Assembly: GCF_024586455.1 (NCBI RefSeq)
Contig: NC_065922.1
Location: 25,354,089-25,418,088, forward strand
Length of the DNA: 64,000 nucleotides
Source of the DNA: Bactrocera neohumeralis
Taxonomy: Eukaryota; Arthropoda; Insecta; Diptera; Tephritidae
Reading direction: 5' to 3'
Positions within the stretch are counted from its first letter, which is position 1. Every line of letters starts with the position of its first letter. This document shows, piece by piece, positions 26,401 to 36,400 of this stretch. Below the pieces are notes generated by a model that was not told the DNA's origin, did no database searches, and saw nothing but the letters and a program-made list of their open reading frames with translations. The position numbers were made by a program, and so were the translations under genes.

Positions 26401-26615
26401 ACATATTCACACAAACCCTTTTGTAAGCACTTTCCATTTGTTTTTCTTTTCCATTCTAATGCATATTTATACTCACCTTCGGCGCCAGCACGCACTTTGT
26501 CGCCATTGCCACTGTATTTTTCCGGATTTACTCTCTTCGTTTGCTCACCTTCTGCCAGTGAAATTAAATTACTGCTGAAAGCATTGAGTAGTTCTTCAAT
26601 TGTTTTAGAAGCATT
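8384..26615 (-). CDS. unrecognised acidic, polyQ, coiled-coil protein (four coding exons)
   Basis: Exons 26477-26615, 19138-21298, 8570-9010 and 8384-8492 join in phases 1, 2 and 2 and total 2,850 bases (950 codons with the stop), all at GT-AG borders. Order: a helical segment (ASKTIEELLNAFSSNLISL); a strongly acidic Asp/Asn/Glu region; a long polyQ stretch with heptad-like Glu/Lys/Arg spacing; a Ser/Arg-rich basic region; a helical motif (NHDLIEALTNCLFKYNEAMK); a Lys/Arg/Gln coiled coil; and a compact C-terminus (RDQFVRLCSKNRFYANPNFN, then EEDFSIGVSKFVQDFLDNET). The C-terminus looks conserved but I cannot name the family. No initiator ATG was found in frame in the first exon, so the coding start is missing or lies in an exon I could not identify. 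The middle intron (about 10.1 kb) is full of transposon relics. Confidence 0.68.
8570..9010 (-). CDS. unrecognised gene, coiled-coil exon
   Basis: Starts after GCGCTTTCAG; the first base completes a split serine codon, then PITLYTGESPYEKLKLKKAQ leads into a Lys/Arg/Gln coiled coil, an acidic spacer (ENSADEGNTDDNDYE) and the conserved-looking LHIEELIAERDQFVRLCSKN and NPNFNQPWRVFS. Donor GTAAGT at 8569. Confidence 0.8.
9011..10065. other. intron sequence of unnamed gene
   Basis: About 1 kb with no repeat match inside the window and no supported coding frame. The short ORFs here (for example 9447-9698) show no recognisable protein. Confidence 0.5.
10066..10940 (+). mobile_element. internally deleted mariner, copy B
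   Basis: Same family as copy A in the opposite orientation. The left end CAGGTTTGTCCG follows TA (10064-10065); the right end has decayed (GCAAGACTG near 10940, no clear TA). The transposase relic reads YAIKF/ETFDMIKQAYPDV, then LTDDQKLR, LNKVITGDKSWIFGYDPEPK (first catalytic Asp kept, the usual Glu changed to Lys), then a frameshifted C-terminus. The middle of the catalytic domain is deleted. It sits inside the 10.1-kb intron of the minus-strand gene. Confidence 0.85.
10941..12384. other. intron sequence with TATG/CATA microsatellites
   Basis: No coding frame. Short TATG runs lie near 11560 and CATA runs near 11755. A GATCAAAGTTGACACGGACT stretch near 12210 resembles the core of the 106-bp tandem repeat at 21972-22715, as a lone diverged unit. 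Confidence 0.5.
12389..12968 (+). mobile_element. TTAA-flanked non-autonomous element, copy 1 (580 bp)
   Basis: Perfect 16-bp terminal inverted repeats (GGGGTTACATGGGTTT) flanked on both sides by TTAA (12385-12388 and 12969-12972), the target-site duplication typical of piggyBac elements. No transposase frame inside, so it would depend on another element. Two further copies lie at 28978 and 31444. Confidence 0.85.
12973..13330 (+). mobile_element. mariner relic split by the TTAA element
   Basis: Degraded transposase: KAFSEGPETIENL, then LNISHEST and VNVLGVKRVHFRLVPK (helix-turn-helix), jumping to FLTKHETKVIA and PDYSTDLVHCPFF (a decayed copy of the usual YSPDLAPCDFF). The catalytic core is deleted. 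The reading starts right at the TTAA, and bases just left of the TTAA element (around 12370) fit the upstream codons (CLSS), which suggests insertion into the mariner. Confidence 0.65.
13331..14359. other. intron sequence, nothing recognised
   Basis: No supported coding frame or repeat match. Short ORFs at 13842-14185 have no recognisable features. Confidence 0.45.
14360..14880 (+). repeat. dispersed repeat fragment with CTAAGTTCGGGT-type head
   Basis: Begins with AGATAAGTTCGGGTATAAAC and contains GAACACTTCATACCCTTGCA, a head very like that of the repeat at 49015 (AAGTTCGGGTGTCACCGAAC). Probably a diverged member of a family common in this genome. No coding frame. Confidence 0.5.
14881..15430. 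other. intron sequence with CATA microsatellites
   Basis: CATACATACATACATACGTA-type tracts near 15180-15205 and 15330-15360. Nothing else recognised. Confidence 0.45.
15431..15790 (+). promoter_or_regulatory. GC-richer unique block ending in a strong plus-strand splice donor
   Basis: About 350 bases clearly richer in G+C than their surroundings, with no repeat match, ending in GCGATG|GTAAGTAAGTAAGG (donor GT at 15778). An ATG at 15775-15777 directly before the donor copies the ATG|GT layout of the LIM gene exon at 27130. It could be an alternative first exon or promoter for that plus-strand gene, or a regulatory block inside the intron of the minus-strand gene. Inference only. Confidence 0.35.
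15791..16692. other. intron sequence, very AT-rich from 16080
   Basis: Bases 15791-16000 continue the less AT-rich block; 16080-16600 is nearly all A and T runs. No coding frame supported. Confidence 0.45.
16693..17662 (+). mobile_element. Tc1/mariner-type element with decayed transposase
   Basis: About 970 bp. The left end AACGGGTTTTTCAATAGGGA and the right end (read inward AACGGGGCTTTCAATAAGAG) form an inverted repeat of about 30 bp. The transposase segment 16968-17622 reads KFIFSNEAHFWPNGFVNKKN, EKITVWCGLWDSGVIGPYFF, FQQDGGTSYKANFTTDLL and RSWDLTPLNYFLWAYVKSMI in two frames. The first catalytic residue of the usual SDEAHF is Asn. A shift falls near 17260, and much of the N-terminal region is missing. 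Confidence 0.82.
17663..19137. other. intron sequence with one LINE scrap
   Basis: Apart from the fragment at 18655-18699, no feature could be supported. The ORF at 17867-18241 is AT-rich with no recognisable domain. Bases 19132-19137 are the splice donor of the polyQ exon. Confidence 0.45.
18655..18699 (+). mobile_element. LINE reverse-transcriptase C-terminal scrap
   Basis: Reads AKQRLRWLGHVIRID, the LRWLGHVxRM/ID motif near the end of many LINE endonuclease-reverse transcriptases. Only about 45 bases are recognisable and the flanks are eroded. Confidence 0.55.
19138..21298 (-). CDS. unrecognised gene, large acidic/polyQ exon
   Basis: One open frame of about 720 codons. Order: basic start (LKASKQTERQRNRHRQ), Asp-rich acidic region, Asn-rich tract, acidic Glu/Asp region, long Gln tracts mixed with Leu/Lys/Glu, Ser/Arg-rich basic region (SSRHTSRASTSRLPSSRVSP), proline stretch, then NHDLIEALTNCLFKYNEAMK. 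Ends AAG before GTGAGT. An in-frame TGA lies just upstream, so the frame must be entered by splicing at CGTAG (21299) or started internally. The chosen acceptor has a weak pyrimidine tract but gives the right phase. The many plus-strand ORFs here (polyL, polyV) are antisense shadows of CAG repeats. Confidence 0.78.
21299..21970. other. intron or 5' flank of the polyQ exon
   Basis: AT-rich with short CATA runs. If the polyQ exon has its own promoter it would lie here, but no initiator or TATA box is convincing and the first ATGs downstream are out of frame. Confidence 0.4.
21972..22715 (+). repeat. tandem array, about seven units of about 106 bp
   Basis: Units begin GGAAATAAAGCTTATTTTAT at about 21972, 22077, 22185, 22292, 22398, 22501 and 22607. 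Each carries GATCAAATTTGACCCGGACT and CTTTCAAAAAAGACTC. Spacing is 103-108 bp. No coding potential. Confidence 0.88.
22716..23860. other. intron sequence, possible eroded transposon
   Basis: No reliable coding frame. Bases 22870-23200 (with ATGACGTCGATATAGTCCAA and a TCATCACCAGTAATTA stretch) have the look of an eroded transposase on the minus strand, but I could not translate a convincing motif. Confidence 0.35.
23861..24908 (-). mobile_element. Tc1/mariner-type element with TA duplication
   Basis: A 1,048-bp element with TA on both sides (23859-23860 and 24909-24910) and inverted ends (CAGGGTTTTCCAATAATTG; from the right CCGGGTTATCCAATAGGAAT). On the minus strand: SIPRSSQELELSQTTTWRIL, FDETHFHLSGVVNKQDSRFL (catalytic DE) and NISFQQDGATCHTARTTTEL, then REKFGDSIISRN. 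The third catalytic region is degraded; frames shift near 24460 and 24200. It belongs to the same broad group as the copies at 16693 and 58110. It lies in the intron upstream of the polyQ exon. Confidence 0.88.
24909..26476. other. intron sequence
   Basis: CATA/TATG microsatellites near 25040-25080 and 26120-26260, and a long poly(T) tract near 25740-25790. No supported gene. Confidence 0.45.
26477..26615 (-). CDS. unrecognised gene, first supported coding exon
   Basis: Between TTTTTTCACAG and GTGAGT at 26476; 46 open codons (NASKTIEELLNAFSSNLISL, EGEQTKRVNPEKYSGNGDKV). Phase 1 at the end matches a G|AG glutamate codon at the polyQ exon. No in-frame ATG, so the start is unresolved; the exon could even be untranslated, with the open frame a coincidence. 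Confidence 0.55.
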
Positions 26616-26970
26616 CTGTGAAAAAATCAACAAAAAAATATTTCATACTTCACTCTAAGGAAAAAAATCAAACTTAGAAATCTTAAATCTATATTTTTCA
26701 ATCAACTAAAAATTCTTTTTTACACAAAGAGCGTAAAAATATACAAATTTTCCAATAGGAAACGCGCAACGCCAACACGAAACCAAAATCGTCTGCAGTT
26801 AATTTCCAGTGAAATAAAAAATAGAAAAAAATTACAAAAAAAACATTACAACAACGAAAGTGTAGCCAACGCCTGCAGCAACAACAGCAAAAGTAATCAA
26901 CATAAAACAACAACAGCAGCAACAGCTACCGAAACGCTCAACAAGTGATTCCTTGGCTTTGTTAACTCAC

Positions 26971-27060
26971 CTTCGCAATTTTACTTCGGCACAAAGCTCG
27001 GCTGTTCGCTGAACTTCGCGGGTGAAAGGAAAAAGGGTAAACGTGCAAATCGTGCGTAAA
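26971..27060 (-). other. possible non-coding 5' exon of the minus-strand gene
   Basis: A strong minus-strand donor, AATTGCGAAG|GTGAGTTAAC, ends an exon at 26971. The frame that would continue into 26615 is open after a TAG but contains no ATG, so this exon is most likely 5' UTR. The outer end given here is arbitrary. The short ORF of the spliced leader (ATGCTTCTA... stop after 16 codons) could act as an upstream ORF. Confidence 0.4.
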
Positions 27061-27129
27061 CTATACGAGGAGCAACAGGCTTGATAACAGTAAATTTAAT
27101 TTTCAAGGGAGCATAAACCAGCGGACAAA
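26971..27129. promoter_or_regulatory. likely shared divergent promoter region
   Basis: The 5' exon of the minus-strand gene (donor at 26970) and the ATG exon of the plus-strand LIM gene (donor at 27133) face away from each other within 165 bases, so transcription of both probably starts here. No TATA box is evident. Confidence 0.4.
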
Positions 27130-27132
27130 ATG
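27130..27132 (+). CDS. LIM gene exon 1, only the ATG is coding
   Basis: ACAAAATG|GTGAGTAAGG: good start context immediately followed by a strong donor. Joining ATG to TCG GAA TCA gives MSESVCHKC, the expected type of N-terminus. An alternative is the in-frame ATG at 44481, which would put MSLQ before SES but lies in the pyrimidine tract of the exon 2 acceptor. A third option is the ATG|GT at 15775. Confidence 0.5.
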
Positions 27133-30100
27133 GTGAGTAAGGAAGTAATGTTGGAGAACATGTTGAATTTGCCAAATTTATAGTTTATAGCACAGTGTTG
27201 CAAAAGCATATTTGTTGACATATTTTTTAATAGTCAGACAATTTTGTTGGAAAAAATATAAAACATTTGATTTTCAAAGCAAAAGCAAGCAATTTGTTGG
27301 CATTTTTGTTTGGAAATTTTTCACAGTGCTTATTTGGAAACAAGTTTCATAGAAAGCATTGTTTTTGTATTTTTTATTTATTTTATACAGTCTATTGTTT
27401 TTATTGTTTTAGAGTCTTTTGTGCTTGTGTTAATGGTCTGTTTTTATTGTTTTTATTGATTTTATGGACCTTGCAAATTAGCATCTGAATAGAAGCGTTG
27501 ATTATGTGTCGAAATCAGAGATTGAATTGAATTTGCTTTTATTTTAATTTATGATAAAATAAAAATATAAATATAGACATAAATTGAGGGTAAAACTTAA
27601 TTTGTAAAAATGTTAGCAAAATTTGTATTTTCCAATTTTTTGAATAAAACAAATAAAAATAATAGAAACTTCGCATGAAAACAATTTTAATATTTTTTTT
27701 AATACAAATTTTTAATTTTTTTTTTATTAAAAATAGAAAATGTAAACATTTTTATTAAAAAAAATTAAAAAGTTGTATTTCATACGAAGTTTCTATTATT
27801 TTGATTTTTTTTTATTACATTATTTAAAAAAACATTAAAAAGTTGTTTAAAAAAATGTACTATTTTTTTTATTCAAAAAAAAAAATTAAAAATAATAAAA
27901 ATTTCGTATAAAAAAAAATAAAATAAAATAAAAAGTTTAATTTTTTTTTTCAATAACATTTTTTTTTGTAAAAAAAATTAGAAAATTGTATTTCACTAGG
28001 ATATTTTATTATTTTTAATTTATTAGGTTTGTAAACTGAAAAATTGGGTTTTACAATTTTTTTGATATTTTTATTTGCGCAAAAAGAGATTTTTGTTAAA
28101 CTTTTATATATTTTATTTAACAATGTATAAAAATTCACCTACAAAAATATTATAGTTATTTTATTTATATATAAAAATTATTTTAATATTTCAAATTATT
28201 ACTTTAATTATCTAAAGTCTTTAATATCTTGCATCAAAAACAAAATAGTAAAACGTTTAGAATTAAAATTTTTCAATTATTATAAACAAAGTTTTCAGAG
28301 CTGCATGACAGCCAGATTTATGAGAAAGTCATAAGAGGAAATTTATCAAAAATTGCTTTAAAAACTATTTTCCAATTAAAGCCTTATATGCGTATATAAT
28401 AATTCACGACTTTAGTTGAAAAACTAAATCTTATTTTTAGTTAGTGAATGGCAGATTTTTTATTTTTTTGTCTATTTTACTTTATTTTACTTGTAAAATT
28501 TGTGCGGAAAATGTATTAGCATTATTCAAATGCAATTCTTCATCTTCTTCATGCAATTTCTTAATTTCAAATATAATAAACTGAATTCAGCTAGGAATAA
28601 TAGTAATGTTCCAAAAACCCTAAATTATATGCTTCTTCTGGTGGTCAGAGCGTATGAGTGACATATGTGGAGATCGATGTTGGTATTTTTAAATTACTCA
28701 TACGCCAAGGCGTCCACGGAAAATTATATACATAAATAATTCACTTTAATAATTGGCGAATGATTTGAAAAATGTTCGATAGACTTGATATCCTAGTCGA
28801 TATTCAGTTGGACCTTCGAAAAACGGTGTCTAGCGGTGAGGAGGATGACACTACATTGCACTTACACTGAGTTAAAAAATTCCTACAAATACACTTATAT
28901 CTTCGACTAATTGGTAAATCTTCGGTGAATATTCTCTAATGAATTTTTGGAAACTCACATGTGGACATAATCCTTTAGGAGGTTACATGGGTTTCCTATG
29001 GTAAAAAACGGCATTTTTCCAACAATTTTTTCCTCATATAAAAAATGAAATATTTTGTTGGAATTTTTTATTGCTACAAATACACTATTAACAAAGAAAT
29101 TTTGAAATTTTTGGAAAAAATATTTTAAGCTCGGTCACTGCGACGCCATTTTCGGGAACCCTTCGGAAAAAAATGCGCCCGCGTTGGCAGAATAACGCCT
29201 TACAGGATCATGTTAAGTGAAAATGATACATGTTTTAGTTAAAACCTTAACTTAAAACTTGGACGAAGGAAAAAAGAACTGAAAATGTTTGGCAGACATT
29301 TTAACAAAAAAAAATGAAAATTGCATTGAAAATTTCGCGACATGTTTTTCAAATAATTGTAATCGAAAAAAATCGTTCGTCCAAGTCTTTACGAATTGTA
29401 TCTCAAGAAAAAAAAAAAATGCAAAATTTTATGAAGATCGGTTTCGAGAAAAAAGCGTTTAAAAACGGTGCACTTAGCCTAGGTAGTCTCGAGTGCACAA
29501 GTTCTCAAGGCTGTATCTCCGAAACTATCAGTCGGATCAACTTGAAAATTTAGGACAATATCCAAGAGGTTTTGTAGAATTTAATAAGACAATAATAATA
29601 TAATAAAATAATAGATTTTTTGAAACCCGTGAATCCATGGAATACCTTAAATGTAATTTGAGAACCAAAATCTTATAACAAAGAAGGGGTTATATGTCAA
29701 GAGCTCTCCCTTAACTTTAGCTTCAGTATACCAGACCACTATAGTATTTTTCACGTATAAGTAGTTGCAGTAAAGGTGGCGGTAGAAAAAGTGCTTTAAA
29801 GTACAGCTTCATGCAGAGCGATTGGATTGGTGGTACTGGTTCTGTGGACCTTGTGTGGGTTCAGTAACCATTAATTAGCAGCCAGCACCTGTGAGACAGT
29901 GAAATTTGTCTGGTCCATAGTGGAACCTAAGAGGTCTATTGAACTATTTGCTCTTGGCATGGTTCACATCACTGCACAAACAAAAGACAGTACTATTCAG
30001 GATTCGGTAGAGGATTTTGAAAGAAGTGAAAAATACAAAATTAAACGTTTTGGAAGAAGCTTGAAACTGCACCCAATAGCCATTTCGTTACTGTACTAAT

Positions 30101-33100
30101 AATTTGACATGCGTGCTATCAATACAACCAATCAATTAACAAATCAATATATTGAATTCTTCCAAGAAAAGCGCCTTAAATTTTGCCATGTACATATGTA
30201 TATCATTGTAATGCGTTTCCAATTCAATGCAACCACTACCAATAAAATATTCGCTCTGAAACCTCAAATAAATATAAAGAAGTTAATAAAAGTATTAATA
30301 CAGAACATCAGCAATTTCAAACGGATTCGAATTATCCTCAAAACGTGAATAAATTCTAGCATATATTCTGGATAATATTTTCTTGCAATATATGCATAAA
30401 GTTGTGAATGTCTCACATAAGTCTGTTCATTTAATTTGTATATGATCATTATTTGCCACTACAGTAGTTCTAAAGCTGCCGAGACAAAAAAATGGCCTCT
30501 CAGATAAAGATTCTCTACTGGACTCCTACTAGCAAAACTGCCTATAGAGCAACCTTGGATGAAAGCTGCAGTATTTTATTAGCTTAACTCGGAGATTAGT
30601 TTCAAATAATAAAATACTCAGCCGTAAATTGCTTAACAAACACTGAGTGCTCTTTCTGAAATCGCTTGATTATAAACTCTATATTCCAATGCAACAACTC
30701 TACTTCAATTTTCATTAAGACTCGTTAAGTTTTTTTCTATCATACTATAATATTTCACTTGAACTGTCAACCACATGGCAACAGAATGCATAAGCGCCAT
30801 ATTGCACAACGGTTCATTGTTGACGCAAAGTGTTAACTAAATTAACACTCCGCTGCCAATGGGCGAACAAAGAAAGCGAAAGAAATTAAACACGAAACAA
30901 ACAAAAATGAAATATAGAAAGCAAACAAATATAAAAAATAGAAAACAAACAAAAATAAAAATAGAGAACAAAAAGAAAAAATAGAAAATAATATATTAAA
31001 AACATTTCAAGTTTGACGGGATTTCTAATATCGTCAAATATTTGCGAAAAGTGATGGCGCAGTTTGCTGGCAAAAGTTACATAAATGAGAAATATTTAAG
31101 GCAATCGTGCTAAATTATTTTTGTTTAAACTTTACTACTCCATTTATTTTGTTAAATTGACACCGAATAGTTTCGCAATGGTTCGAGTACCAAAATATTT
31201 ACTCACTCAACCTAAGCAATCTTTTAATATTTACACGTACAAAAATATTTACATACTATGTGTATGTATGTATGTAAAATACAAGTGCCTAAAGGCAAGA
31301 ACAACTACTTATGAAGAAAAATATTTAGTTTTGATCGAAAAAAATCTTCATTTAATAGTGTAAATATGCGATACTAGTTTAGCTAATTAGAAATAACAAA
31401 AAAAATCATTTTAGTCGTCCGATCAAGTTGGTTTATGTTTTTAGAAGTTACATGGGTTTACGGGTTTGAAAAAATCTATTTTTTTATTGTTTTATTAAAT
31501 TCTACAACTTCTTTTGAATATTGTCCTAAATTTTGAAGTTGACACGAGAACTTGTGCGGTCGAGGCTAGCCAGGCTAAGTGTGTCGTCTTTAACGCGTTT
31601 TTCTTGAAACAGTGTTTTTGAAGTCGGTTGGCGAGATTTCTCGAGAACTACTCAATAGATCTCTTTGAAATTTTACACAAGTCGTTTAGATAGAATTCTT
31701 AAAGGTTTGGATTGGGGATTTATTTTTTCGATTACATCTATTTGAAAAAAAAATGTCCCGAAATTTTCATTTTTTTCCTTTGTCCAAGTTCCAAGTTAAG
31801 GTTTTAACTAATCCATGTATTTGTTTACTTTAGTTGATCCTGTAGGGAGTTATCCTGCGGGCGAAAAAAATGAAACAAATGCATTTTTGAGCACTCAAAA
31901 CATGGATTTAATGAGTCATTCGCAGTATAGTCTTGAGTTGGCACATAATGACTTCTTGTTATTTCCGTACGAAAAATATTTCTTTATTTTTTAATAGCTT
32001 TAACTTTTTTTTAGCTTCCCCTAATTAAATTTTTTGTTGGTTAAATAAAGCTTAAAATCTCACCTTTTTAACACTATATAGCATGACACAATGTGATTGG
32101 TAGCACTGGAGATATACGACTGCAACGAAATCTAATTTATTATTACCTATCTAATTATTTACTAAATACGAAAAGACTTTTTAGACTACCCAATATTTTC
32201 GAAACTTTCATAAAGCATTTCTTGACCGACTATTCTTTTCGTTTTAAAGATTTAGCTGTCGTTCGAATTTTTAACTTTTGCTTAAATAGCGTCAGTTTAG
32301 AGACTTTTTATACTGATTATGTAGTTTTTAGATAAAAAAAAAAACGATTAAAAATATTTTCATATCATTAGTTGAAATAAGAGTAAATAAACATATTTGG
32401 GGTGCTCACAACCCGTCGTAAAGCATCGTAAAATCGTGAAATTTTAAATTTTTACACTTGTTTAAAAAAATTGTTGTTGGATTTCATACAAAAATGAGTT
32501 TACACATTTATAATTCTCAATGCTATGTTTTCGAATCGTTATAACTTATAACTTTATGAGACTTGTGAAAACCCTAATTAATTAATAAAAGAGTGAAAGA
32601 TTAATAATGCAACGCATTTCCTTTGAATACATTTCTGAAGCAAGGGTATAATGATTTGAATGCCAAAACGCTGAAGAAACTAAATGTATTGGAGGCGAAA
32701 ATTTAGTTTGGACTTATAGTAGATTGCCATTAATAATTATCGAGTTTCAATGATGTTGTTCTCATTTTATATTGTTTTGTCCCTGTTACGTATAATTACT
32801 TTTTTGTAAGATAAAATCTTAAGTAGTAGCACAGCAAACAAAAAAATCACAGTGCATTTTTCATATAACTGCTTTCATACTTAATATGGATTATATTTAA
32901 TCTAAAGAAGTTCGATATCAAATTTAATCTGTAAGAAACCTTCTAACAGGGAAAATATTTAAGTATTATTATAAAGGAATTATTATGCTAGAAATGACGT
33001 TGTCTCGTTGAGACTATTATTTTCTACTCTACATATACATATGTATATGTATGTATGTACGTTTCTATAATTATATTTGTCCTTTCAATAATATCGGGTA

Positions 33101-33401
33101 TAAATATAAATGTGCATGAATAACAGCACTTATATGTAAATATACTTTATCTATAAATAAAAAATCCGTAGATTAAATACATTTTGACGGGGAACACCAA
33201 TACAAATTTGCTATAGTATACATAAAAACATATGTAAGTACGTGCAAAATCGCAATTTAATTACTTCGATATTTTTTCTTGCCAATTTTGACGGAGACGA
33301 TAAGTGATTTGCAAAAGAGTGTGCCGATTGTGAGAATTTCGGGAAATCAAATAAATAACAAACGACAGTGTTAAAAAATTGGTATGTCCATACATACATG
33401 C

Positions 33402-33432
<31 letters not shown>

Positions 33433-36400
33433 AATCTATTTGTAAATGGTTATATATTTTTATATATAAGAATGATTGACACATGATATGACCGATATTT
33501 TGACTTTCAACTTTTATGGAGCAAAAACATGCGATAAATGAACAAAAAAATGTTTGATCTATGGACAATCAAAACAAAATAGTCGTAATAAATAATTATT
33601 CAAAAGAAAAACAAAAACAAGAAGAAATGAAGCCATAATACCCTTCACATATGCATATATTATGTCATAAAAGGGTTAAAAATACCTCAATCTTGATTTT
33701 GATTAGTTAGTTTGTATGGCAGCTATATGCTATAGTGAACCGATCTGGGTAATTTTTTCGGAGTTTATGTTGTTGCCTTGGAAAATAATCCACGCCAAAT
33801 TTCGTGATGATATCTTGGCAAGTAAAAAAGTTTTCCACACGAAGACTAAATTTTCAACGATCAGTTTGTATGGTAACTATATGTAATATTGGTCCGATCT
33901 GAACAATAGGTTCGGACATTGTAGCGCTGTTTTAAGTAATAATCTATATCAAAGTTCGTGAAGATATCTTAAAAATAAAAAGTTTTTCATGCACGGATTT
34001 CATTTTGGTCGATCAGTTTGTATGGCAGCTATATGATATAGTGGCCCGATCTGGATAATTTTTTCGGAGTTTATAGTATTGTCTCTGGAAAATAAGCCAT
34101 GTCAAATTTCATGAAGATATCTTGCCAAGAAAAAAAGTTTTCCATACAAAGACTAAATTTTGAACGATCGCTTTGTATGTCAGCTAGACCCAAAAAAGGA
34201 CATAAGTAAAATTTCAGAATACCATTTCGAAAACTTAATGTGCTAAATTGCAAATATACAGACGCGCTGAGCTAGACGGACATGCCTAAATCGACTCAGT
34301 CCTAAGTCTCAGTCATGCCGATCACTTACTACTGTGGGCAAAAAATAGTAAGACTTTTAAATTTAGTTTCTTTCGAAAACACAACTTTGAGAGGGACGAA
34401 ATAGAATAAATTAAGAATTTGAAATATAATAATAATATGTATATAATTAGAAAGGGTATCCAACGTTTCCTTCTGCATATTACAAACTTCGTGGCAAACT
34501 TAATTATCCTTTTCAGGGTATAATATTATAACAAAAGCAAACATTGCAAAACGTGTGTCAAACAAGCGACCACACTCGAATAACAACCGCTCTTGTTGTT
34601 GTTTTGGTGAAATTCGATTATTTTTTCGCGCATTTCTCAAACGGTGTTTGTTGGTTGTTGTTTATTTGCACAGTTATTTGTTTGTTGTTTGCAATGTTTT
34701 TGCATTATCTTTTGTTACTCTTTCTCCTAAGTTTGTTTTTACGCTTCGATTTCTTTTATTTCATAGGCATGTGTGTGTGTGTGTGTGCGTATCTAATTCT
34801 TTTGCTAACTCTGGCGATGATCTAACAACTGCAATAAAAACTTAGCGTTGATTGTGGCATTTAGCAGAATAGCTTCGATTGCGTAGTTTGGCGTCTGGGA
34901 GGAGGGTGGGCTATGTAGACATTCTATAACTTTTATGGTTATCCGTAATTTAAGCAGACTATATACAATATACATATATCATATGAAAGTATATAAGTAT
35001 GTACATTAATATGAACGAGTATGATAATATATTAATAAACGTGTGCATTAAATTATTCAGTTGCTAGCAGTGAACTAATTGCAAAAGTATACAAGAGTTT
35101 ATGGTATACTACATATTATAAAGGTTTATCATAATAAGTGAAATGAGTTATGAGTCTCGGGAGATTGCATCATGTCGAGTGTTTAACAATTATTTGTCGG
35201 TATTTGTGCTTTGGGAACTAAGTCCACTTCAGTATAGGGTATTTTGATTTGGATTACTATTTCTTGTTGATTTTATTGGAGGCCTTTTGAAGCCATATAC
35301 TGTTATTATTACTTTAATTGTAATATTGAACAATTATTGTAGATATAATTTGGATGCACTTCTATTAAATTTTCATTGTTCAATATTACAATTAAAATAA
35401 TCCTAATTACCATTGTAATCATAAAGTAATTATAGTCCAGAAAAATATAATTGTTACTTTTTAAATTTATAGACTTAAATTACTTTACTTGAATTGTATT
35501 GAAATTTTTTTTAATTACTGTAATGGTAATCATACTTTTTATGGCTGTAATTCCCGTAATTATGTTTAAAATATTTTTAATCAAATAATTTATTAAACCA
35601 CTTTGTTTCAATTGTAATAAAAAATTTAATAATTACATTTACTGTAATTGTAATCATACTCTTTATGTATATGATTCCCGCAAATATGCTTAAAATACTT
35701 TTAATCAAATCATTTCTAAAATTACTTTAATTCGTTGAATTTGAAAATTTTAAAAATTACATTTACTGTAATTGTAATCTTATTTTTTGTGTCTATGATT
35801 ACAGACAAATAATTCAAATATTTTAAATTAAATAATCTATTTCCAAAACTACTTTACTTCGTTGTAATAAAAGACTTAAAATTATATTTACTGTAATTTT
35901 ATGTCTATGATTATTGCAAATATAATTAAAATATTTCTAATTAAGTAATCTAATTTCTAAAATTACTTTACTTCTACTTGAATTTAAAAATTTTAAAAAT
36001 TACGTTTACTGTAATTGTAATCTTATTTTTTGTGTCTATGGTTACTAAAAAAATAATTCAAATTAAAGTAATTGTAATCATACTTTTATGTCTATGATTA
36101 CAGAAAATATAATTAAAATACTTAAAATTAAGTAATCTAATTTTTAAAATTACTTTACTTCATTGTAATTATAAATTTAGAAAATTACAACTAAAGTAAT
36201 CGTAATCATACTTGTAATGATTACAATTATATTAAAATTTTTTAAAACTAACATAACAATCTTAAGTCTGAATATCTATGTATATAAAATATAATTACTA
36301 TGAGAACTAGTAATCAATGTAATCGTAATCATACTTTTAATGATTACAATGAACTTAAAATATTTTACATTAAGTAATTTCTAAATACTCGCAAGCAAGC

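Noticed and set aside
26981..27175. Minus-strand 64-codon ORF at the divergent promoter
   Set aside because: Lacks an ATG and is cut by a TAA just before the splice donor; better explained as 5' UTR.
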